A DNA stretch of 64,000 nt from Flavobacteriaceae bacterium UBA7302 (GTDB lineage: Bacteria; Bacteroidota; Bacteroidia; Flavobacteriales; Flavobacteriaceae): positions 62,001-126,000 of the forward strand of contig DKQS01000002.1 in assembly GCA_002471825.1 (NCBI GenBank), written 5' to 3'. A program made the translations under genes and the position numbers. The notes below the pieces were generated by a model that worked only from the letters and a program-made list of their open reading frames with translations, ran no database searches and was not told the origin of the DNA. The first letter of the stretch is position 1, and each line of letters begins with the position of its first letter. Below are positions 8,205 through 17,037 of this stretch, one piece after another.

Positions 8205-10268
8205 TTATGCTTCGGTCGAATCAATCAAGATTTCTAACAATTCAATAGCCGCTTGCGCGATTTTGGTTCCTGGTCCGTAAATACCTACAGCTCCAGCATC
8301 AAATAAGAATTGGTAGTCTTGTGCAGGAATCACTCCTCCCACAATTACCATGATATCTTCTCGATCGTATTTTTTCAATTCGGCAACCACCTGCGGAACC
8401 AAGGTTTTGTGTCCCGCTGCCAAAGATGAAATACCAATAATGTGTACGTCATTTTCAACCGCTTGTTTTGCCGCTTCTTTCGGAGTTTGGAACAATGGCC
8501 CGATATCTACATCAAATCCTAAATCGGCATATCCAGTGGCAACTACTTTGGCACCACGGTCATGTCCGTCTTGTCCCAATTTGGCAATCATGATTCGTGC
8601 ACGACGACCTTCCAATTCAGCAAACTGATTGGACAATTCCGTCGCTTTCTTGAACAAACTATCGTCTTTGATTTCTTTACTGTACACGCCTGCAATGGTT
8701 TTATGAGTGGCTTTGTGTCTTCCAAATATTTCTTCGAGAGCATCAGAGATTTCCCCCAAAGTAGCTCTTTTACGAGCTGCATCTACTGCTAAAGCTAATA
8801 AATTTCCTTCACCTGTTTTTGCACATTGGGTTAATTTCTGCAAGGCTTCCTTTACGGAATCAGCATCCCTACCTGCTTTCAGGTCTTCCAATTGAGCGAT
8901 CTGAGATTTACGAACCGCATCGTTATCGACTTCCAATATATGAAGCGGATCTTCTTGCTCTAGGGCATATTTGTTCACCCCAACAATCACATCTTGATTG
9001 CTATCAATCTTGGCCTGCTTTTTCGCAGCTGCTTCTTCGATACGCATTTTCGGAATCCCTTTTTCAATGGCTTTTGTCATTCCGCCTAGCTCTTCCACTT
9101 CTTGGAGTAATTCCCAAGCTTTATTGGCAATCTCTTCTGTTAATTGCTCTACGTAATAACTTCCCGCCCACGGATCAACCGTTTTGGTGATATGGGTTTC
9201 TGCTTGTAAGTAGATTTGTGTATTTCGTGCAATTCGCGCCGAGAAATCGGTAGGAAGTGCAATGGCCTCATCTAAGCCATTGGTATGCAAACTCTGCGTT
9301 CCTCCAAATGCTGCTGCCATGGCCTCAATGGTGGTTCTAGCCACGTTGTTAAATGGATCTTGTTCGGTTAAACTCCACCCACTGGTTTGTGAGTGTGTTC
9401 TGAGCGCCAAGGATTTTGGGTTCTTCGGATTGAATTGACTCACGATCTTTGCCCAAAGCATTCGTGCTGCACGCATCTTAGCAATCTCTTTGAAGTGATC
9501 CATTCCGATGGCCCAGAAGAAAGACAATCTTGGTGCAAAGGCATCAATGTCCATTCCTGCTTTCAATCCAGTTCGAATGTATTCCAATCCATCTGCCAAA
9601 GTATAAGCCAATTCAATTTCAGGAGTAGCCCCAGCTTCTTGCATGTGGTAACCTGAAATAGATATCGAATTGAATCGAGGCATGTTTTTACTGGTATATT
9701 CGAAAATATCCGCAATGATTTTCATGGATGGTGTAGGAGGGTAGATGTAAGTGTTTCGCACCATAAACTCCTTCAAAATATCATTCTGAATGGTTCCTGA
9801 TAATTGTTCAGGAGCCACTCCTTGTTCTTCAGCTGCGATGATGTAAAAGGCCATCACAGGAAGAACGGCACCATTCATGGTCATGGAAACCGACATTTTA
9901 TCCAACGGAATTCCGTCGAACAAGACCTTCATGTCTTCCACAGAATCGATGGCAACTCCTGCTTTACCAACATCACCTTGAACGCGCTCATGATCGGAAT
10001 CGTAACCGCGGTGTGTGGCCAAATCAAAGGCTACTGAAAGTCCTTTTTGACCGGCCGCCAAGTTTCTGCGGTAAAAGGCATTACTCTCTTCGGCTGTAGA
10101 AAATCCGGCATATTGTCGAATGGTCCATGGTCTTCGAACGTACATGGTTGAATAAGGACCCCTTAAATTCGGAGCAATCCCCGCAACGAAATCCTCATGT
10201 GAAAATTCTGAATGTTTCTTAGATTCAGATTTTTTGATACTTATGTGGTCAACTGATTTTCTTTTCAT
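8205..10268 (-). CDS. scpA: Methylmalonyl-CoA mutase, large (B12-binding) subunit
   Basis: A protein of 687 residues. The N-terminal TIM-barrel substrate domain is clear from MYVRRPWTIRQYAGFSTAEE and FDLATHRGYDSDHERVQGDV. The C-terminal cobalamin-binding domain has GQDGHDRGAKVVATGYADLG, whose DxHxxG supplies the His that coordinates cobalt. It interconverts succinyl-CoA and R-methylmalonyl-CoA in the cytosol for propionate metabolism and for breakdown of odd-chain and branched acids. The start overlaps the small-subunit stop by 4 bp, as expected for a heterodimer. Its proximity to storage-lipid genes and a beta-oxidation operon fits use of odd-chain fatty acids. Confidence 0.96.
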   Translation of the reverse strand: MKRKSVDHISIKKSESKKHSEFSHEDFVAGIAPNLRGPYSTMYVRRPWTIRQYAGFSTAEESNAFYRRNLAAGQKGLSVAFDLATHRGYDSDHERVQGDVGKAGVAIDSVEDMKVLFDGIPLDKMSVSMTMNGAVLPVMAFYIIAAEEQGVAPEQLSGTIQNDILKEFMVRNTYIYPPTPSMKIIADIFEYTSKNMPRFNSISISGYHMQEAGATPEIELAYTLADGLEYIRTGLKAGMDIDAFAPRLSFFWAIGMDHFKEIAKMRAARMLWAKIVSQFNPKNPKSLALRTHSQTSGWSLTEQDPFNNVARTTIEAMAAAFGGTQSLHTNGLDEAIALPTDFSARIARNTQIYLQAETHITKTVDPWAGSYYVEQLTEEIANKAWELLQEVEELGGMTKAIEKGIPKMRIEEAAAKKQAKIDSNQDVIVGVNKYALEQEDPLHILEVDNDAVRKSQIAQLEDLKAGRDADSVKEALQKLTQCAKTGEGNLLALAVDAARKRATLGEISDALEEIFGRHKATHKTIAGVYSKEIKDDSLFKKATELSNQFAELEGRRARIMIAKLGQDGHDRGAKVVATGYADLGFDVDIGPLFQTPKEAAKQAVENDVHIIGISSLAAGHKTLVPQVVAELKKYDREDIMVIVGGVIPAQDYQFLFDAGAVGIYGPGTKIAQAAIELLEILIDSTEA

Positions 10269-11617
10269 GATTCCTGATCTAAACGTTCTTTTTCTAATTT
10301 TTCTGCCAAGCGCTTTCCGGTAATCGGAGTAATCAATGTCTTGGTATTTCGTTTCTTAGCAAAGGGATACAATTGCAAATTGTCTTTCATTCGGTCCTCT
10401 GGATTGGGTTGGAAGTTGGTTCCTAGCAATCTCAGTTTCCCTGATTCGAATTTCTCCAATTCTGCTTCATGACTTTCGCTGATCTTCCGTTGTATGGTTC
10501 CTTCAAAAAGTTGGGATAAGAATCCGCCACCCTTTTCAATTTGTTTGAAAATGTTCAATGCCTTTTCAGCTAATTGATCGGTCAACGATTCAATGTAATA
10601 GGTGCCATCCACAATCTCCTTGGCTGTTTTGAATCCGCTTTCATTATTTAGCACCAACAACTGATTTCTCGAGATGCGTTCACCGAATTCGTTAGATCGG
10701 TTGTAGATTTTATCATAAGGTAGGTTGGCAACGGTATTTGAACTGCCAAGAATGGCACTCATGGTTTCCGAAGTAGTACGCAACAAGTTTACGTTGTAAT
10801 CGTAAATGGATTTGTTACGCAAACTTGGTGTGGTGAAAATATGCGCCTCTTGATGCTCGATTCCGTAGCCCTCGCACAAACTCTCCCAAAGAATTCGTAA
10901 AGCTCGAATTTTTGCAATTTCAAAGAAATAATTTCCACCAACGGCTACTGAAAAGCTTGTGGCTTTCGCGGCATCATCGCCTAACAAATTGATGTATTCA
11001 TTAGCATGAGCTAGGGCATAGGCCAATTGTTGAGTGATAGTAGCTCCTGCATTTTGATAGACATCCAAGGAAACCGACAAAACAAGTTTGCCTTCTCCTA
11101 ACAGTTGCTGAAGGGCTTCGATATCTTTCTGTTGGTTTTGAAACCAATTGCCTTGCTCGGCAAGTTCTCCAATCGGATCAATTTGGAAAATCACTTCACG
11201 ATCTCCACAAAATTGAATGATTTCTTTTACAAATTCAGCATCTAAGAATTGTAATTTAAAGTACAAGCTTGCTTCGGGTTGGATGTTTGCCAATAGCGAT
11301 TGAAAATCAAAATTTTTGGTCGCTACAAACTGAATGGTATCAGCTCCTTTCGAAAGCGCATCGCTGGCAATTTTATGAGCAATTTTTTCATCATCAACAA
11401 ATACAGACTGACAAACCATATAGTTGTCGAAGGAAGTTCTTACCCCTTGATGTGATCGATCTTCTTTGGTGTAAAAAGGTTTTACGTCAATGCCTTCCTC
11501 AGTTTTCCAAATTAAGGTGTCATTGTAGTCTGCTCCTTTTAAATCCACTTGGATTTTTTGTTTCCAAGCTTTCGGAGCGACTGGGTCAAAAGATTTAAAT
11601 AAGTTTTCAGACATCAT
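10265..11617 (-). CDS. mutA: Methylmalonyl-CoA mutase, small subunit
   Basis: A protein of 450 residues resembling the barrel of the large subunit but without a cobalamin-binding domain, as is normal for the structural small subunit. AWKQKIQVDLKGADYNDTLI at the start and SFSVAVGGNYFFEIAKIRAL in the barrel are typical. Its own active site is not complete. It overlaps the upstream FtsB/DivIC gene by 4 bp and the large subunit by 4 bp, so udk, ftsB-like, mutA and scpA form one tightly packed operon. There are two consecutive Met codons at the start; the first is used here. Confidence 0.94.
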   Translation of the reverse strand: MMSENLFKSFDPVAPKAWKQKIQVDLKGADYNDTLIWKTEEGIDVKPFYTKEDRSHQGVRTSFDNYMVCQSVFVDDEKIAHKIASDALSKGADTIQFVATKNFDFQSLLANIQPEASLYFKLQFLDAEFVKEIIQFCGDREVIFQIDPIGELAEQGNWFQNQQKDIEALQQLLGEGKLVLSVSLDVYQNAGATITQQLAYALAHANEYINLLGDDAAKATSFSVAVGGNYFFEIAKIRALRILWESLCEGYGIEHQEAHIFTTPSLRNKSIYDYNVNLLRTTSETMSAILGSSNTVANLPYDKIYNRSNEFGERISRNQLLVLNNESGFKTAKEIVDGTYYIESLTDQLAEKALNIFKQIEKGGGFLSQLFEGTIQRKISESHEAELEKFESGKLRLLGTNFQPNPEDRMKDNLQLYPFAKKRNTKTLITPITGKRLAEKLEKERLDQES

Positions 11618-11928
11618 TTTACGGTATCAAATTCGATTATATAAATGTCTTCATTTTTCTTCTTCATTAGGTATTTCTCTCTGGCAAAACGCTCTAATTC
11701 TAAAGAATCTTGAAGTTTTTGAATGGTTGCTTTATCTTCTTGAATTCTATCTTCATAGAATTTAATAGTCTTTTCTAATTCTTCAATTTCTTTGTTGAAT
11801 TCCCGATGGATGAGGTATGAGTTTTCATCAAAAAAAGTCATCCAAACAGCAAAGACAACAACAATGAGCACAAAAATGTTGGTGAAGAACTTAAAGAACT
11901 TGTTTTCTTTGATGCTTTTTAAATTCAT
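11614..11928 (-). CDS. FtsB/DivIC-like septum formation protein
   Basis: A small bitopic membrane protein of 104 residues. There is a short basic N-terminus, one membrane segment (about 17-34, FVLIVVVFAVWM), then a coiled coil of about 50 residues and a short C-terminus ending in YLMKKKNEDIYIIEFD. This is the layout of FtsB/DivIC, which links FtsL and FtsQ in the divisome. It overlaps udk by 1 bp and mutA by 4 bp. The pairing of uridine kinase with a FtsB-like gene is common in Flavobacteriia. Confidence 0.88.
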   Translation of the reverse strand: MNLKSIKENKFFKFFTNIFVLIVVVFAVWMTFFDENSYLIHREFNKEIEELEKTIKFYEDRIQEDKATIQKLQDSLELERFAREKYLMKKKNEDIYIIEFDTVK

Positions 11929-12533
11929 TACAATCGCTCATTAATTACCGAACGTAATATTTCAATGGCAACAGTATTGTATCGATCATTGGGTATGATG
12001 ATGTCAGCATAATTTTTGGTGGGTTCAATAAATTGCTGATGCATGGGTTTTAAAGTCGATTGATACCTGTTCAATACTTCTTCAATATCGCGTCCTCTTT
12101 CTGATATGTCACGTTTGATTCGACGAATTAATCGTTCGTCGCTTTGCGCATGAACAAAAACTTTGATATCAAACAAATCCAACAGGGTTTTGTTGTTGAA
12201 AATTAGAATACCTTCAACAATCACTACTTTTCTAGGGTAGGTTTTGATGACGTCTTTGGTACGATTGTGAGTCACGAAGGAATACACAGGTTGATCAATA
12301 ATATGACCTTTTTTAAGCAGTTTTAAGTGCTCAATCAATAGATCAAAATCAATAGAATTTGGATGATCGAAATTGATTTTATTTCGTTCTTCAAAAGAAA
12401 GTTGATCGGTTGCCTTATAATAAGAATCCTGAGAAATTACGCAGACTTCGTCTAGGGGCAACCCCTTACAAATGGTGTTTACTACTGTGGTTTTTCCACT
12501 TCCAGTTCCTCCTGCAATACCAATAATATACAT
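11928..12533 (-). CDS. udk: Uridine kinase
   Basis: A protein of 201 residues that begins with the P-loop MYIIGIAGGTGSGKTTVV. SQDSYYKATDQLSFEERNKI and NFDHPNSIDFDLL are the uridine-binding region characteristic of uridine kinases, and RRIKRDISERGRDIEEVLNR is the lid. It phosphorylates uridine or cytidine in pyrimidine salvage. It is probably the first gene of the udk-ftsB-mutA-scpA operon. The ABC1 kinase gene ends 38 bp upstream. Confidence 0.95.
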   Translation of the reverse strand: MYIIGIAGGTGSGKTTVVNTICKGLPLDEVCVISQDSYYKATDQLSFEERNKINFDHPNSIDFDLLIEHLKLLKKGHIIDQPVYSFVTHNRTKDVIKTYPRKVVIVEGILIFNNKTLLDLFDIKVFVHAQSDERLIRRIKRDISERGRDIEEVLNRYQSTLKPMHQQFIEPTKNYADIIIPNDRYNTVAIEILRSVINERL

Positions 12534-12571
12534 CTAAGCTGGTTTTGGTTGATTACCGCTCTATAAATATA

Positions 12572-13882
12572 TTATAAATTTATAAAGTTGTTGATTTTTA
12601 TGTCTTTCGCTTTTAAATCAAACATTAAATTATATAATCCAAAGAATGTACGATTCATGTAAATAAAATGCTTAGAACCCCTACTAGCATTGTATGATCG
12701 TAATTCTGTGTTTTTCGCATATCGTTCGCCAAACTCAGAAATCTCGCCAAAGAACTTTTCGTCAGAAAAGTCAAAGGTTTCCGTATTCATCGGTTTGGTA
12801 AAAATGCTGAGCATTTCATGGAACATGTCGCTGAAGAAGGCCAATTCTTCCTTGCTATCGGTGTCCAATAAAATTTCGAGCTCGTACATTTTCTTTTCAA
12901 ACAATTTTTTGTCCGCTAGTGTGGCTTCATCAGCCAATTCAAAATAGGGCGTGTAAAAATCATCTGGGATGGTTTTCATGCATCCAAAATCAAGGGCAAT
13001 CAACTCCGTATCTTCAGACACCAAGAAATTCCCTGGATGTGGATCGGCATGAACCTTTTTCAACTTGTGAATTTGATACATGTAAAAATCCCACAAAGCC
13101 TGTCCGAGTTTGTTTGCCTTCTCTTGATCGGTATTCGTCTCTGTAAACTCCGATAAATGAATTCCGTCCATCCAATCCATCGTAATGATTTGCTTGGAGG
13201 AATACTCGCGGTAATACTTTGGGAATTTGATATTCGGAATGTCTTTGCATGCCGTTGAAACTTCCTCACTCTGATCTACTTCCAATCGGTAATCGGTTTC
13301 CTCGAGTAATTTGTCTTGTACTTCAAAAAAATACTTATCAGACATTTTCCCTTTCATATTGAACATGCGAATCACAAAAGGCTTTAACAAAGCTAGGTCT
13401 GATTTGATGCTTTCTGATACCCCAGGATATTGAATTTTTACCGCATAGGTGCTGTCTCCTTTTTGGGCTTTGTGCACTTGCCCGATACTAGCGGCATTGA
13501 ATGCTTTTACATCAAACGAATCAAAAACTTCAGATGGATTTTTGCCAAAATTCTTTTTGAAGGTTCTCAATACCAAGGCCTCGGATAAGGGCGGAACGGA
13601 GAATTGCGCCAATGAAAACTTTTCTACATAAGCTCTCGGTAAAATACTTTTTTCCATACTCAACATTTGAGCTACCTTCAATGGGCTTCCTTTCAGGTCT
13701 TTCAAACTGTCGTAAATGTCTTCCGCGTTGTTCTGATTTAATTTTTCTCGCGCTTCCTGTTCGGTTTTGGTGATTTTATCCCCGTAATACTTTACGTAGT
13801 TCACACCAACTTTGGCTCCTGTTTTGACAATCTTGGAAGCTCTTTGAATTTTGGAAATCGGTAATTTACTGGCTTTCTTCAT
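12572..13882 (-). CDS. ABC1/UbiB-family atypical kinase
   Basis: A protein of 436 residues. AFNAASIGQVHKAQ is the alanine-rich nucleotide loop, HADPHPGNFLV the catalytic loop and ALDFGCMK the metal-binding DFG motif, all typical of the UbiB/ADCK family. The family's KxGQ signature is present as LKVAQMLSME, with Ala for Gly. Family members are linked to quinone biosynthesis and lipid homeostasis, and in actinobacteria and plastids some associate with lipid bodies. It starts 6 bp after the TetR regulator stop, so the two form a transcription unit beside the phasin-like genes. A role in lipid storage is inference. Confidence 0.88.
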   Translation of the reverse strand: MKKASKLPISKIQRASKIVKTGAKVGVNYVKYYGDKITKTEQEAREKLNQNNAEDIYDSLKDLKGSPLKVAQMLSMEKSILPRAYVEKFSLAQFSVPPLSEALVLRTFKKNFGKNPSEVFDSFDVKAFNAASIGQVHKAQKGDSTYAVKIQYPGVSESIKSDLALLKPFVIRMFNMKGKMSDKYFFEVQDKLLEETDYRLEVDQSEEVSTACKDIPNIKFPKYYREYSSKQIITMDWMDGIHLSEFTETNTDQEKANKLGQALWDFYMYQIHKLKKVHADPHPGNFLVSEDTELIALDFGCMKTIPDDFYTPYFELADEATLADKKLFEKKMYELEILLDTDSKEELAFFSDMFHEMLSIFTKPMNTETFDFSDEKFFGEISEFGERYAKNTELRSYNASRGSKHFIYMNRTFFGLYNLMFDLKAKDIKINNFINL

Positions 13883-13888
13883 GATCTT

Positions 13889-14548
13889 TTAATTGTCCTT
13901 TGAAAATTTTTCCTTGAGGATGAATTTTCCAAGGTCAAATGCATTCTTTAAAAATTTGTTCTCTAAAAGTTCGAAGCTAGTATTGATTGATTTTTCTATA
14001 AATATGTCGGTTTTCTCGAAAGTTTCGGAGTGGTCGTCTAGCCAAAATTTAATGGTACCAACGAGTTGCAACCACATGCCTTCGCTAATAATGCGTTCTT
14101 GAATGTTTTCCAAACTTTCAACAGGAAGGATGCTATCGGTTAATCCGAGAGATTCGGTAAAACTTGAGAATTCTTTTTTTAGTTGAGAGAGCGTGTCAAA
14201 AAACTTCAATTGATTGCCACAGCCTTTCAAAACGGTTTTGACGTAAGCTCTGTTTAAGGATAAGTTCTCAAAGAAGGTGAAATAAAAGCTGATCAACTGG
14301 TTTTTGGCATCAAAACTCAAAAACTCTTCGCTTTCTTGAAGTACTTCAATGGAGTTTTTGAAAAGCTCTGAAAAGATTTGGCGATCCATCACTTTAAAGG
14401 ATTCAAAGTGTAAATAAAAAGCCTCTTCTTCAAGGTTGGATTTTTCACAAAAATCTTCTACAGAATCAGGTCTTGCCTCATGATCAGCGACAAAATCCAT
14501 GTAAAGAGTGAGCAAATCTAACTCAGAAATTTTCTTCTTTTTTTTCAT
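13889..14548 (-). CDS. TetR-family transcriptional regulator
   Basis: A protein of 219 residues. The first 50 residues look like a TetR-type helix-turn-helix (DFCEKSNLEEEAFYLHFES resembles the recognition region ending in YxHF), followed by an all-helical ligand domain. It begins with an unusual run of Lys. It is immediately followed by the ABC1 kinase gene and preceded by a terminator that closes the phasin-like genes. TetR proteins beside fatty-acid genes often sense acyl-CoA; the ligand here is unknown. Confidence 0.75.
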   Translation of the reverse strand: MKKKKKISELDLLTLYMDFVADHEARPDSVEDFCEKSNLEEEAFYLHFESFKVMDRQIFSELFKNSIEVLQESEEFLSFDAKNQLISFYFTFFENLSLNRAYVKTVLKGCGNQLKFFDTLSQLKKEFSSFTESLGLTDSILPVESLENIQERIISEGMWLQLVGTIKFWLDDHSETFEKTDIFIEKSINTSFELLENKFLKNAFDLGKFILKEKFSKDN

Positions 14549-14616
14549 AGAATAAATTCAATGACAAAAATACGAAACCTTTTGTTGAAAGCAGAATTCA
14601 GGAGTAATAAAAACAA

Positions 14617-14646
14617 AAAACCGAGTTAATTTTAACTCGGTTTTTC
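14617..14646 (-). terminator. Intrinsic terminator after the phasin-like genes
   Basis: Inverted repeat CCGAGTTAA / TTAACTCGG (14621-14640) with a T tract on either strand, lying 22 bp after the stop of the last phasin-like gene. The A run on the other side makes it potentially bidirectional. Confidence 0.85.
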
Positions 14647-14667
14647 TCTTTATTTAACACTAACAAA

Positions 14668-14958
14668 TTATGCAAAAATTTTGCGTAACCTTTTTCTTCC
14701 GTTCAAGAAATGAGCTTTGTAAGTTTCTAAGGCGTCAAATACAATCTTTTGTTGATTGTCCATTAACTTGATTCCGCCTTTCAGTGCCTTGTCAGTCACA
14801 GTCTGCCACTGTGAAGCCACTTTAATAGTTCCTGTTACAACTTCTTCAGTAGTGTTTAAAGCAAAGTCGTTCGCTTTGATTGCATTGTTTTTTGCTTCTT
14901 TTACTGCTGTATCAAACTTCTTCTTGAAATCTACTTTTTTTGTTTTCTTGGTTGCCAT
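14668..14958 (-). CDS. Phasin-like small helical protein
   Basis: A basic, almost entirely helical protein of 96 residues starting MATKKTKKVDFKKKF. The pattern VKVASQWQTVTDKALKGG with a conserved aromatic after a long amphipathic helix resembles phasin-type granule proteins. It follows a related gene after 21 bp and shares the same N-terminal style, so they are probably paralogues. Phasins coat polyhydroxyalkanoate or neutral-lipid inclusions; the lipid operon upstream suggests lipid droplets. Assignment is by composition and context. Confidence 0.6.
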   Translation of the reverse strand: MATKKTKKVDFKKKFDTAVKEAKNNAIKANDFALNTTEEVVTGTIKVASQWQTVTDKALKGGIKLMDNQQKIVFDALETYKAHFLNGRKRLRKIFA

Positions 14959-14979
14959 ATCTTCAATGTTTTAATTCAA

Positions 14980-15822
14980 TTATTTCTTTGTCCAGTTTTT
15001 TACTGCTTCCATATCACCTTTTAAGGCCAATTTCGCTTGTGCTTTCCATCCTGATAAGTCATAAATCTTTGCATTGATTCCGGCATCAGTCAATACCTTA
15101 GTCAAATCTTTAATGGTCATTTTAGCGATCTGACCAAATGAAGTAATGTTCAATTGGTTTAAAGATTTTTCCAAAACAGGACCAATTCCTTTGATTACTT
15201 TCAAGTCGTCCTTGGTGTCTACCTTTTCAATTACAATTGGACCCTCTTTTTTAACAGCTTCTTTCTTCACCGTTTTCTTGGTAGTTTTCTTAGCTGTTGT
15301 TTTTTTGGTCTTTTTGGTTTTCCCTTTTTCTTCTCCGTCTAAAATACCGTCTGTGTATTGGTCAATCTTTCCCTTTACTTCTTCAATGGTCTCAGAAATG
15401 TTCTTTTTGATGTTTTCACTCATCTTCTCAGCTTTCTGAACCAATTTGTTATTAGCGATTTCTTTTTCAACTTTGTCTTTGATTTCTTCAGCCTTCTCAA
15501 CTACAGGGTGCTCAGAAACCATTTTCTTTGCGTTGTCTACCATTTTAGGATCGTATCCTACTAAGTGCTTCAAACGTTCCGTTCCAGTTTCAACCTGACC
15601 TTTAATTGATTCGGCAGTTTCTACCATCATGTTGATTTGCTGTTGTGTCAAAGGCTCTGCCTTTTTAATTAACTTCTTGGTTAATTTTTGCCATTTTTCA
15701 CCTGTTTTCACAGTAGTTTCAATCGCGTTGAAAGAGGCGTCAATCAAGTCGTTATTAATTTTCTTTACAATAGCTTTGGCCTTGCCTAGCTTTTGATCAG
15801 TTGTTGCTTTTTTAGTTGCCAT
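14980..15822 (-). CDS. Phasin-like protein with Lys-rich linker and C-terminal helix-hairpin-helix domain
   Basis: A protein of 280 residues in three parts. Residues 1-160 are long amphipathic helices of the phasin kind (TVKTGEKWQKLTKKLIKKAE). Residues about 165-195 are a Lys/Thr-rich low-complexity linker (KKTTAKKTTKKTVKKEA), similar to histone-like tails. The C-terminus, DDLKVIKGIGPVLEKSLNQL onward, is a helix-hairpin-helix (HhH) domain of the type often found in DNA-binding or ribosomal-protein-like fusions. A granule protein that also binds DNA would recall PhaM, which ties storage granules to the nucleoid; that role is inference. It lies between two small phasin-like genes. Confidence 0.65.
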   Translation of the reverse strand: MATKKATTDQKLGKAKAIVKKINNDLIDASFNAIETTVKTGEKWQKLTKKLIKKAEPLTQQQINMMVETAESIKGQVETGTERLKHLVGYDPKMVDNAKKMVSEHPVVEKAEEIKDKVEKEIANNKLVQKAEKMSENIKKNISETIEEVKGKIDQYTDGILDGEEKGKTKKTKKTTAKKTTKKTVKKEAVKKEGPIVIEKVDTKDDLKVIKGIGPVLEKSLNQLNITSFGQIAKMTIKDLTKVLTDAGINAKIYDLSGWKAQAKLALKGDMEAVKNWTKK

Positions 15823-15895
15823 GATATTTCTTTTAATGTTTTGTTTCTAATTTTTGTACAAATGTAAATTTCAATAGTTGCAAATGAGTTACAAA

Positions 15896-16156
15896 CTATT
15901 TAACACCCATTAAATCAAGGGTTTTGTTAAGTTTCTTCCACACAAATCCTTTGCTATCTTCTAAGGTGTTGAAGAATTTATCTTGTAACATTGCCGAGGT
16001 CTGTAATCCTTTCTTTACATTTTTATCGGTAAAGTTTTGGGTACGCTCAATGGCGTCAAAAGATTTAAGAATGGTCTTCTCGGTTCTTTTCAATACAGCA
16101 TCGTTTACTTTCAATGCCTTCTTTGCTATTTTTTTTGATTTTGTTGTCATCTTCAT
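15896..16156 (-). CDS. Phasin-like small helical protein
   Basis: A protein of 86 residues, basic and helical, beginning MKMTTKSKKIAKKALKVN. It resembles the N-terminal part of the downstream phasin-like proteins (ERTEKTILKSFDAIERTQNF). It is separated by 70 bp from the BTAD regulator and by 73 bp from the next phasin-like gene. A structural protein of lipid inclusions is the best guess; no catalytic motif is present. Confidence 0.55.
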   Translation of the reverse strand: MKMTTKSKKIAKKALKVNDAVLKRTEKTILKSFDAIERTQNFTDKNVKKGLQTSAMLQDKFFNTLEDSKGFVWKKLNKTLDLMGVK

Positions 16157-16225
16157 ACGGTTTATACCTAATTACGATACAAACGTACAATCTGAAAGTT
16201 ACAGATGAGTTACAAGTGAGTTTGA

Positions 16226-17029
16226 CTAGTGGATGGCTTCAATCTCTTGAAGCAATTTTTTGGTTTCTGGTAAGGGTGCAATGCCGTATTCTTCCTCAAG
16301 AATTACTTCACATTTCATGTAGGCTTTGATGGCCTGTGGCCGATTTCCTTTCGCGATATAACCTTTCATTTGAATGCGATAGGCATCTTCCCAGGTAGCG
16401 TCTATTGCAAGTGCTTTTTGAGCCAAGCGAATACTTTCTAGCGGATTGGTATCCAAAATAAGTTCGGCTAAGGATATGTAAGCGCCAAGAATTAACAGTT
16501 GTGATTTTTCTCGTTCCTCTGACGTCCAGTCCTCATAAATCCTATTGGGTAAATAGGCACCTTGATACAAGTCAATGGCTTTTTGATATGCTTGAATGGC
16601 TATTTCTTTTTCTGATTGATAGGCCTTATTTCCAATAATGATAAAATTTTCTAAAGCTTCAACATCAATCCATACCTTTTCAAGATCAATTTGGTAACTG
16701 ACTCCTTGTCGAAGGATGAACTGTGGTTCAGCGCGCGATACACGATTGGGTTCCAGGGCTTTGTTGATACCGTGTAAGGCAACTTTAAAATCGCGATCGT
16801 TCCAATCTTCCCAAAGGTCATCCATGATTTTTTCCTTATGCAAGGCATTGTGTTGCCGATTGGAAATGAGGTACTGAAGTAGTTGGATGGTTTTGTCTCG
16901 ACCGAATTCCTTAGCTTCAATTTTTTCATGGCTCCGCCAAACTCTAAAATTACCAAGGGTCTCAATTCTAATGGATGCCTCGGTATTAAAGTCGTTTAAA
17001 GTTTGAAGTTGTTGCTGAAGGTCAGACAT
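16226..17029 (-). CDS. SARP-type regulator with OmpR-like wHTH and BTAD domain
   Basis: A protein of 267 residues. Residues about 20-115 form an OmpR-like winged helix (KTIQLLQYLISNRQHNALHK, then LWEDWNDRDFKVALHGINKA). Residues 120-265 form the TPR-rich bacterial transcriptional activator domain (YQKAIDLYQGAYLPNRIYED; ending EEYGIAPLPETKKLLQEI). This architecture is that of the Streptomyces antibiotic regulatory proteins and of DnrI/EmbR-like activators, and is uncommon outside actinobacteria. It starts 8 bp after the preceding gene in the lipid operon, so it probably controls that operon. Confidence 0.85.
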   Translation of the reverse strand: MSDLQQQLQTLNDFNTEASIRIETLGNFRVWRSHEKIEAKEFGRDKTIQLLQYLISNRQHNALHKEKIMDDLWEDWNDRDFKVALHGINKALEPNRVSRAEPQFILRQGVSYQIDLEKVWIDVEALENFIIIGNKAYQSEKEIAIQAYQKAIDLYQGAYLPNRIYEDWTSEEREKSQLLILGAYISLAELILDTNPLESIRLAQKALAIDATWEDAYRIQMKGYIAKGNRPQAIKAYMKCEVILEEEYGIAPLPETKKLLQEIEAIH

Positions 17030-17037
17030 GGATAGGT

